Part shown: positions 7,669 through 11,341 of the stretch, in pieces
Position numbering within the stretch: the first letter of the stretch is position 1
Layout: each line of letters begins with the position of its first letter
NCBI GenBank assembly: GCA_013204125.1
Contig: JABMOP010000038.1
Span: 1 to 11,341, forward strand
Source: Rhodospirillales bacterium
Lineage (GTDB): Bacteria > Pseudomonadota > Alphaproteobacteria > Rhodospirillales > UBA2165
Length of the DNA: 11,341 nucleotides
Direction: 5' to 3'
Position numbers and translations under genes: made by a program
The notes under the pieces: generated by a model
What the model was told of the DNA's origin: nothing
Seen by the model: the letters and a program-made list of their open reading frames with translations, nothing else
Database searches by the model: none

Positions 7669-8217
7669 TTACGCTGCCTGCAGGCGCACCGGTGGCGGCC
7701 GTCGGAACCCCTCTTCGGCCATGCGATGGGCTATTATCGCCGTCGAGCGGCCCTCGTCTACCGCCCGTTCGAAGATTTCCAGCAACCGGTCATAAATGTG
7801 TGCAATCTGGCCGAACGATTCCTTGACCACATACTCTTTCAGTCCGTTAGTTACATCAATAAGCCCGCCGGCATTGATGACATAATCCGGTGCGTAGCGC
7901 CCCCCACGGGTAATCAATACATCACCGTGGTGCGGCTCGGCCAATTGATTATTAGCCGAACCAGCAATTATCGGTGCCTGAATTTCCTGAACCGACTGAT
8001 CGTCGATTGCTGAGCCCAATGCGCACGGCAAAAATACGTCTGCCCGGCCCCGATGGATTTCTTCCGGAGGGACAATCGTCGCGCAGAATTCTTCGGCTAC
8101 CCGCTTCGACTTATCAGAATCGATGTCGGCGATGGTCGCTTTGAGACCGGATTTTTCGTCATGTTCAAAGGCCACCGATTCCTGCTGGTCAAAATCTTTG
8201 GATGTGAATACGGCCAT
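7669..8217 (-). pseudogene. Leucine dehydrogenase (Glu/Leu/Phe/Val family) with a large internal in-frame deletion
   Basis: The open frame encodes 182 residues against about 350 for the family. Residues 1-29 match a leucine dehydrogenase N-terminus (MAVFTSKDFD...HDEKSGLKA). Residue 30 onward is already inside the second half of the NAD domain (ADIDSDKSKRVAEEF), followed by ADVFLPCALGSAI, IAGSANNQLAEPHHG, YAPDYVINAGGLI and YDRLLEIFERA. Lost are the substrate domain, including the GGGK catalytic-lysine region and the second conserved lysine, and the GxGxxG NAD motif. An intact enzyme would deaminate leucine, valine and isoleucine to 2-oxo acids, the first step toward the isovaleryl-CoA handled by the divergent operon. 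ATG 8217 keeps a good AGGGGA Shine-Dalgarno about 7 bases upstream and a plausible promoter. The shortened protein cannot be a normal dehydrogenase; a residual structural role or simple decay are both possible. Confidence 0.82.
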
Positions 8218-8240
8218 GATAAATCCCCTGTTTCAATGGA

Positions 8241-8268
8241 ATTATCGCAACACCGGCAACCTCCTCAA
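8241..8268 (-). promoter_or_regulatory. Sigma-70-like promoter for the leucine dehydrogenase gene
   Basis: On the minus strand, TTGAGG (8268-8263) and GATAAT (8246-8241) are separated by 16 bases. The -10 box lies about 24 bases before the ATG at 8217, giving a short leader with the AGGGGA Shine-Dalgarno. The boxes are near consensus, but in an AT-rich spacer chance matches occur. Confidence 0.4.
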
Positions 8269-8283
8269 AAGCAATTATTACCA

Positions 8284-8338
8284 TATCACATTTATGATAA
8301 TATTCACTGTTTTCAATGTTTTGAGAATAAAATTCACT
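8284..8338. promoter_or_regulatory. Cluster of small repeats in the divergent spacer (operator candidate)
   Basis: Three elements sit close together: the dyad TATCA-N6-TGATA (8284-8299), the dyad TATTC...GAATA (8301-8329), and a direct repeat ATTCACT at 8302-8308 and 8332-8338, exactly 30 bases apart (about three helical turns). All lie between the divergent leucine dehydrogenase and thiolase/ivd operons, where a shared regulator would bind. The AT-richness raises the chance of coincidental repeats, and I do not recognise a known consensus. Confidence 0.25.
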
Positions 8339-8392
8339 CCCATCATGGCTATTAATAAAAAAGAGTAATGGATTTTTTCATTATTATTAGGA

Positions 8393-8473
8393 ATGGAAAT
8401 TGTCTCGGTAAAAACCACATCCATCGGTGGACACCAAATGAAATGGTTTAAAATTAGGTCGGCTAGTCAGCAT
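8393..8473 (+). pseudogene. Possible N-terminal remnant of an S-formylglutathione hydrolase (esterase D) gene
   Basis: An ATG at 8393 opens a frame starting MEIVSVKTTSIGGHQMKWF. This resembles the usual start of S-formylglutathione hydrolases (ME.VS....FGG.Q..Y.H.S). After about 25 codons the similarity stops, and the frame runs through AT-rich DNA to a TGA at 8624-8626. No catalytic GxSxG part exists, so at most this is a scrap of a formaldehyde-detoxification gene. The match is short and recalled from memory; chance is a real alternative. Apart from this and the regulatory candidates listed separately, I see no gene in the 405-base spacer 8218-8622. Confidence 0.25.
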
Positions 8474-8551
8474 CCGCAAACCGACAAAAATAATTACTTC
8501 GTACCTAATCTGTGTCAGCATCTATATTTGCTCCAAATGTATTTACCAATC

Positions 8552-8579
8552 TTGATGATGGCCTTTTGCGTATTAAATA
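8552..8579 (+). promoter_or_regulatory. Candidate promoter for the thiolase/DUF35/ivd operon
   Basis: TTGATG (8552-8557) and TAAATA (8574-8579) are 16 bases apart and lie 44 bases upstream of the thiolase ATG. TAAAAT at 8578 is an alternative -10 with poor spacing. The surrounding AT-richness makes the exact boxes uncertain. Confidence 0.25.
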
Positions 8580-8612
8580 AAATAAGGTGCCGGAATTGGG
8601 ATATCAGGCAAC

Positions 8613-8618
8613 TGGAGG
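8613..8618 (+). promoter_or_regulatory. Shine-Dalgarno that fixes the thiolase start
   Basis: TGGAGG lies 4 bases before ATG 8623. It favours that start over the in-frame GTG at 8587, which has no such site and would add a 12-residue leader not expected for the family. Confidence 0.7.
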
Positions 8619-8622
8619 CGAA

Positions 8623-9978
8623 ATGATTCGTTTTGGCAGCGGCAATCTACGCGTTCCTAAGTTCCAAAGACCCGTGTATCTCGTCGCCGGTGGAATGACC
8701 GACTACCGCAAGAAGTATCCCGAAAAGGCGACGGAGGAGCTTATCTGCGAAGCCTTTAAAATGGCGGCGGAAGAAAACGATCTTAAGGTCGACATGGCGG
8801 AGTTAAAAGGCATGGTCAACTTCTGCGTTTATTCGCAGTTTGCTGACCATTTTGGTGATCAGTTGCTGGCGGAGGCCAGAGCGCACGATGCACTAGGCCT
8901 CGATCCTATCGGAAATATTGGCGTGAAGACCGGCGGCGCCACCGGCGGCTCCGCGGTGTTGGCGGGCGCCATGGCCATTGCGTCGGGCTATGCGAGCTGT
9001 GTGCCCGTCATCGGTTGGGAGCGCATGGACGAAGTTGGAACGCGCGAAGGCAACGCCTATATCGCTTCGGCCGCCTGCAAGAATTTTGAAAGCGAACTGG
9101 GTTGGATGTACGGCTCTTACTATGCGTTGATGGCGCAGCGATTCCAGCACGAAAATAAAGTGCCGCGCGAAGTGCTCGCTAAAATTGCCGTCAAGAACAA
9201 GCATTATGCGCGGTTCAATCCCTTCGCCCAAGCGGGCATGGATATCGATGTTGAAACCGTTCTGAACGATGGCATCGTGTCGGATCCGCTCGCATTTTTG
9301 GAATGCTGCCTAATGAGCGTCGGCTCGGCCGCTCTCATTCTTGCGGACGAGGAAACCGCCTACAAACTCACCGATAATCCGATTCAGATCACCATTTGTG
9401 CCGGCTCGCATACGCTCCGGACCGCCGATCGGCGCAATATGGAAATACTCCTGCTTCCCAACGAAACGGAAAAAACTTACGCGAATCACACAATGGACTG
9501 GCCCGGTTTCACAACGTTCCTTGCCGCGCGAATGGCGGCTTACTACGCCTATCACGCCGCCGGCATAGTCGATCCGGTCGAGGAGTTGGACTTATTGGAA
9601 ACGCACGACGCGTTTACCATATCGGATGTCCAGACTTACGGGGATATCGGTCTGCGTCCCTACGGCCAGGAACGTGATTTCATCGATTCGGGCGATGCCT
9701 ATTTCGGCGGCAAGCTGCCCACCAACCTGTCCGGCGGATTGATCGGAACGATGCATTCGGTCGGCGCGACCGGCATCATGCAAATCGTCGAGGTCATGTG
9801 GCAACTACAAAGCAAGTGGGCGAAGTACCACGCGGCGACGGAGATGTGGTCGCGGTTTGGAAAAACCAAGCCCGAAGATTTTATAGATCTGCAGGTGCCG
9901 AACGCCAAAAAGGGATGTGCCATTTCCCATGCGGGGACAGGCAGTCATGTCACATGCGCAATCCTGGAGAAGCCGTGA
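8623..9978 (+). CDS. Thiolase-fold protein (SCP2-thiolase-like, DUF35-associated) lacking the nucleophilic cysteine
   Basis: 451 residues of a thiolase-superfamily protein, of the type encoded next to a DUF35 OB-fold partner. The nucleophile loop, normally GACASGG, reads VKTGGATGG (101-109), with glycine where the acyl-accepting cysteine should be. Other thiolase elements remain: AMAIASGYASCVPVIGWERMDEV (116-138), HDAFTISDVQTYGDIGL (328-344, His-Asp), and GGLIGTMHSVGATGI (371-385, His378). The C-terminal loop reads CAISHAGTGSHVTCAILE in place of the usual cysteine/histidine-glycine loop. Without the nucleophile, classical acetyl-CoA acetyltransfer is unlikely. Steroid side-chain aldolases of the Ltp2 type are known thiolase-fold proteins that cleave C-C bonds without that cysteine and need a DUF35 partner, so a retro-aldol or other acyl-CoA lyase role is plausible. 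With leucine dehydrogenase and isovaleryl-CoA dehydrogenase around it, the substrate is probably a branched acyl-CoA or an HMG-CoA-like intermediate (inference). Many annotations would call it acetyl-CoA acetyltransferase. Confidence 0.85.
   Translation: MIRFGSGNLRVPKFQRPVYLVAGGMTDYRKKYPEKATEELICEAFKMAAEENDLKVDMAELKGMVNFCVYSQFADHFGDQLLAEARAHDALGLDPIGNIGVKTGGATGGSAVLAGAMAIASGYASCVPVIGWERMDEVGTREGNAYIASAACKNFESELGWMYGSYYALMAQRFQHENKVPREVLAKIAVKNKHYARFNPFAQAGMDIDVETVLNDGIVSDPLAFLECCLMSVGSAALILADEETAYKLTDNPIQITICAGSHTLRTADRRNMEILLLPNETEKTYANHTMDWPGFTTFLAARMAAYYAYHAAGIVDPVEELDLLETHDAFTISDVQTYGDIGLRPYGQERDFIDSGDAYFGGKLPTNLSGGLIGTMHSVGATGIMQIVEVMWQLQSKWAKYHAATEMWSRFGKTKPEDFIDLQVPNAKKGCAISHAGTGSHVTCAILEKP
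9965..9970 (+). promoter_or_regulatory. Shine-Dalgarno inside the thiolase 3' end
   Basis: TGGAGA lies 4 bases before GTG 9975. That GTG overlaps the thiolase TGA as GTGA, so it would start the 36-codon ORF by translational coupling. The match lies in coding sequence, so it could be incidental. Confidence 0.4.
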
Positions 9979-10085
9979 CCGGGGACAAAGGCGACAGCTT
10001 CGCTCAGGACTTTTCCGGGACTGCCTGGGTTTGCCCGGAATTGATCGAGCAGCCCGTGAAGCTGATTGGAGGACGTTATGGTTGA
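9975..10085 (+). CDS. Possible 36-codon small ORF bridging the thiolase and DUF35 genes
   Basis: A GTG at 9975 overlaps the thiolase stop (GTGA) and has a Shine-Dalgarno 4 bases upstream. The frame runs VTGDKGDSFAQDF... to ...KLIGGRYG and a TGA at 10083-10085, inside the first codons of the DUF35 gene (8-base overlap). This fills the whole 99-base interval between the two genes. The peptide is soluble, with an acidic N-terminus and a Gly/Arg/Tyr end, and has one cysteine. I do not recognise it. It could be a true microprotein, a device coupling translation of the two larger genes, or the remnant of an earlier longer gene start. In compact operons a 99-base gap without function is somewhat unusual. 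Confidence 0.35.
   Translation: MTGDKGDSFAQDFSGTAWVCPELIEQPVKLIGGRYG
10067..10072 (+). promoter_or_regulatory. Shine-Dalgarno that fixes the DUF35 gene start
   Basis: TGGAGG lies 5 bases before ATG 10078, an ideal spacing. It decides against the in-frame TTG at 10066, which lies before the site. Confidence 0.75.
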
Positions 10086-10611
10086 AGTGGTTGGTGGCGT
10101 TCATGACCTAAGGAAGACCAAAGGCGGGAAAGCGACGTTGGATGGCACCATTGCCAAGTTGGCAAGCGACGACCCGATGGTGATAATGAACGCCAAGGGG
10201 TTCATTCATTATCATACCTATGGTGGTCTTACTCCGTTTTTCCGGGGGCTTGCAGAGGGCAAGCTTCTCGGCACCCGCATCCCACCAGACATGCTGGTGG
10301 ACGGGGATGAACACCGAATTTGGTTGCCGCCGCGTGCCTATGATCCGGATTCCCTTAAGAAGATGGAATGGGTCGAAGTTCCGCCACGCGGCATCCTATA
10401 CACCCATACCGGCATCCTTTATCCGGGCGCCGGTTTTCGGCTCAGCGTGCCGTGCCATCTCATTTCGGTTCAGATTAAAGGTGTTTGCACGCGGATGATG
10501 TCGTACCTGTCGGAAGGTGAACCGGAAATCGGCATGGAGATGGAGGCTGTGTTCAACACAAAGGCACCGACCAACACGATTTTGGATCTAAGTTGGCGAC
10601 CGGTTTGTTGA
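10078..10611 (+). CDS. DUF35 OB-fold protein with a degenerate zinc ribbon (partner of the thiolase-fold protein)
   Basis: 177 residues. The DUF35 layout is visible: helix PFFRGLAEGKLLGTR (53-67), the zinc-ribbon position (67-95), then the OB fold (WVEVPPRGILYTHTGI, 98-113; later strands to about 160, with IGMEMEAVF). The ribbon normally has CPxC ... CPxC. Here these read RIPPD (67-71) and YDPDS (88-92), so all four zinc cysteines are gone, while the flanking WLPPRAY is kept. A roughly 50-residue N-terminal extension precedes the standard domain. DUF35 proteins bind CoA ligands and form complexes with thiolase-fold enzymes, as in the archaeal thiolase/HMG-CoA synthase complex and the Ltp2-ChsH2 aldolase; the adjacent thiolase-fold gene is the obvious partner. 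It lies 34 bases before ivd in the same operon. Confidence 0.85.
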   Translation: MVEVVGGVHDLRKTKGGKATLDGTIAKLASDDPMVIMNAKGFIHYHTYGGLTPFFRGLAEGKLLGTRIPPDMLVDGDEHRIWLPPRAYDPDSLKKMEWVEVPPRGILYTHTGILYPGAGFRLSVPCHLISVQIKGVCTRMMSYLSEGEPEIGMEMEAVFNTKAPTNTILDLSWRPVC

Positions 10612-10645
10612 TGTAACGCGCCGACGATAAAGGGACGCAACGCCT

Positions 10646-11341
10646 ATGCCCATCCTCAACGAATATCCGAGCCTTAATTTTGATCTCGGCGAAACCGTAC
10701 ATATGCTGCGTGAATCCGTCCGCGCATTTGCCGCCGATGAGATCGCGCCGCGTGCGGCCGAAATTGACAAGCAAAACAAATTTCCGTCCGATCTTTGGAA
10801 GAAAATGGGCGCTCTCGGAATTCTCGGCATTACCGTGCCGGAAACCTATGGCGGGGTTGGTCTCGGTTATCTCCACCACTGCGTGGTCATGGAGGAAATC
10901 AGCCGGGCGTCGGCGAGTGTCGGGTTGAGTTATGGTGCGCACTCAAACCTTTGTGTCAACCAAATCAACCTCAACGGGACCGGCGCGCAGAAGGAACGCT
11001 ACCTTCCCAAACTGATTAGTGGCGCGCATGTCGGTGCATTGGCGATGAGCGAACCGGACGCCGGTTCCGATGTCGTTGGCATGCGCCTACGGGCGATGCG
11101 GAAGGGAGATCGATATATTCTTAACGGTACAAAAATGTGGATTACAAATGGGCCCGATGCCGATGTGCTGGTCGTCTACGGCAAAACCGATTCGGATGCC
11201 GGCGCGCACGGAATCAGCGCCTTTATCGTTGAAAATGAGATGGTCGGATTTTCCACGGGTCAGAAACTCGACAAACTCGGTATGCGTGGATCAAACACCT
11301 GCGAACTGATCTTCGACGACTGCGAGGTGCCGGAAGAAAAC
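10646..11341 (+). CDS. ivd: Isovaleryl-CoA dehydrogenase (partial, continues past the window end)
   Basis: The first 232 residues of an acyl-CoA dehydrogenase that oxidises isovaleryl-CoA to 3-methylcrotonyl-CoA in leucine breakdown, passing electrons through FAD to electron-transfer flavoprotein. The N-terminal helical domain, ALAMSEPDAGSDVVGM (FAD/substrate contact), WITNGPDADVLVVYGKT, ISAFIVE and GFSTGQKLDKLGMRGSNTCELIFDDC follow human IVD nearly word for word and separate it from short- or medium-chain enzymes. The C-terminal helical domain with the catalytic glutamate lies outside the window. Start ATG 10646 has AGGGA about 11 bases upstream. It is third or fourth in the operon after thiolase, small ORF and DUF35. 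Genes for methylcrotonyl-CoA carboxylase would be expected next. Confidence 0.95.
   Translation, partial: MPILNEYPSLNFDLGETVHMLRESVRAFAADEIAPRAAEIDKQNKFPSDLWKKMGALGILGITVPETYGGVGLGYLHHCVVMEEISRASASVGLSYGAHSNLCVNQINLNGTGAQKERYLPKLISGAHVGALAMSEPDAGSDVVGMRLRAMRKGDRYILNGTKMWITNGPDADVLVVYGKTDSDAGAHGISAFIVENEMVGFSTGQKLDKLGMRGSNTCELIFDDCEVPEEN

Noticed and set aside
7468..8013. 181-codon plus-strand open frame spanning the protease start, spacer and leucine dehydrogenase
   Set aside because: It is antisense to recognised coding sequence over most of its length, with no protein-like motif and no ribosome-binding site.
8587..8622. Upstream GTG start for the thiolase-fold protein (12 extra residues)
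   Set aside because: It has no Shine-Dalgarno, while ATG 8623 has TGGAGG at good spacing.
1..11341. tRNA or rRNA genes, CRISPR arrays, riboswitches, complete insertion sequences
   Set aside because: No cloverleaf-like genes, regularly spaced repeats, known riboswitch cores or intact transposase genes were seen on either strand by reading; no covariance search could be run.

Overview
The window looks like an amino-acid catabolism region from a Gram-negative bacterium, probably an alphaproteobacterium. This rests on the short PutA without a DNA-binding domain, the ALDH7-type dehydrogenase with a saccharopine-dehydrogenase-like neighbour, and a leucine-dehydrogenase/isovaleryl-CoA-dehydrogenase neighbourhood. 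Coding DNA is moderately GC-rich, while the long intergenic gaps are clearly AT-rich. The assignment comes from protein character alone, not a database search.

Left part (1-5900): after the last codons of an unidentified plus-strand gene comes a full-length minus-strand putA (proline to glutamate). The 370-base gap behind it holds what looks like a decayed IS6-type transposase. Next, also on the minus strand, are an intact alpha-aminoadipic semialdehyde (piperideine-6-carboxylate) dehydrogenase and, upstream of it, a saccharopine/lysine-dehydrogenase-like gene. That gene keeps an open frame but appears to have lost two internal segments.

Middle part (5900-8622): a minus-strand gene encodes an unusual membrane-anchored protease (FHA-like domain, membrane helix, coiled coil, trypsin-like domain). 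Behind it is a leucine dehydrogenase that joins its first ~29 residues directly to its C-terminal third, again in frame. A 405-base AT-rich divergent spacer follows, with promoter-like and operator-like sequences and a possible N-terminal remnant of an S-formylglutathione hydrolase gene.

Right part (8623-11341): a plus-strand operon encodes a thiolase-fold protein without the usual nucleophilic cysteine, a possible 36-codon small ORF overlapping both neighbours, a DUF35 OB-fold protein that has lost its four zinc-ribbon cysteines, and isovaleryl-CoA dehydrogenase, which runs off the end. Together the region would feed proline, lysine and leucine into central metabolism. The enzymes that start lysine and leucine breakdown (both NAD-dependent dehydrogenases) appear broken or reduced, while downstream steps are intact. 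The most interesting items are the three frame-preserving internal deletions and the Cys-less thiolase / Zn-less DUF35 pair.
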